The position numbers and the translations under genes are program-made. Positions 63,768-64,000 of a DNA stretch of 64,000 bases are shown piece by piece (positions within the stretch are counted from its first letter, which is position 1; each line of letters begins with the position of its first letter). Below the pieces are notes generated by a model, which did no database searches, was not told where the DNA came from, and saw only the letters and a list, made by a program, of their open reading frames with translations. Source of the DNA: Ascarosepion bandense (taxonomy: Eukaryota > Mollusca > Cephalopoda > Sepiida > Sepiidae); the NCBI GenBank assembly GCA_037127315.1, contig JBBBDQ010001269.1, forward strand, positions 2,359,001-2,423,000. Direction: 5' to 3'.

Positions 63768-64000
63768 ATAATTGCTTCACACTAAGCAAAGCGGTACTGC
63801 CACTGGTGTGGAATGGGTTACATAAGACGTGAGTTATGAGAAATAGGAAAAAATTACAGGGGCTATCAAAGAATGAATAAAAGAAGGATGGGGACACTGG
63901 GGTAAAGAGAGCAGAAGAAGAGTAGAGTGGAAAGAGAGAATAGTATATGATGTGTAGCCAAAAATGGGTCCACGGTAATATAACACGGAACACGATGTGT
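63768..64000 (-). pseudogene. LINE-A-type 3' end, running off the window
   Basis: The minus strand carries a diverged family tail (CACCAGTGGCAGTACCGCTT, AGTGTGAAGCAATTATAAAA) and adjoining 3' UTR. The rest of the copy lies beyond position 64000. The segment also resembles the 22408 and 40945 copies in its (AGAAAG)-rich UTR. Confidence 0.65.

Overview
This 64 kb window looks like intergenic or intronic DNA of a metazoan, most likely a cephalopod mollusc. It is AT-rich, full of (TA)n, (CA)n and (GATA)n microsatellites, and packed with broken LINEs, Penelope-like elements, Helitrons, TIR transposons and several tRNA-derived SINE families. The abundant SINE with a GAGTTCGAATTCC B box resembles octopus SINEs. 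The species call is inference. No complete host protein-coding gene is visible. The best hint of a host gene is one 92-nt candidate exon with good splice sites at 8483-8574.

Layout. 1-9 kb: SINE and Helitron copies, a 5S rRNA-like sequence, a 159-bp tandem repeat, and a TA-flanked inverted-repeat transposon split by a truncated Penelope-like element (PLE). 9-12 kb: a CR1/Jockey-like LINE fragment (LINE-A), then a fairly young PLE with reverse transcriptase (RT) and GIY-YIG coding sequence between inverted terminal copies; it carries a hammerhead-like motif. 13.8-17.1 kb: an internally deleted Gypsy-type LTR element on the minus strand with a duplicated leader/LTR region. 18-28 kb: SINEs, a small transposon encoding a DUF4817-type helix-turn-helix protein, LINE-A insertions that split a minisatellite, a Helitron, and a polypurine tract inside an inverted repeat.

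29.09-34.59 kb: the most striking structure, a 99-bp satellite in which each unit is built from four related ~25-bp monomers. Its register holds exactly over 53 units, and it ends on the right in plain 25-bp monomers. 34.6-44 kb: SINEs, two 5S-like units spaced 20 bp apart, three LINE fragments, a Helitron and an LTR remnant. 44.4-47.7 kb: a LINE with a (GAA)n tail (LINE-B) interrupted by a 646-bp palindromic MITE. 49-54 kb: two degenerate PLE-type elements. 55-64 kb: more LINE-A/LINE-B pieces, a broken mariner transposase, a plus-strand Helitron and SINEs.

The genes present are all selfish-element genes, and nearly all are inactive through truncation, frameshifts or stops. Nested insertions allow relative dating: the MITE is younger than its LINE-B host, the PLE fragment is younger than the TIR element it split, and the LINE-A copies are younger than the minisatellite. 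Family names rest on motif recognition by eye; no database search was run.
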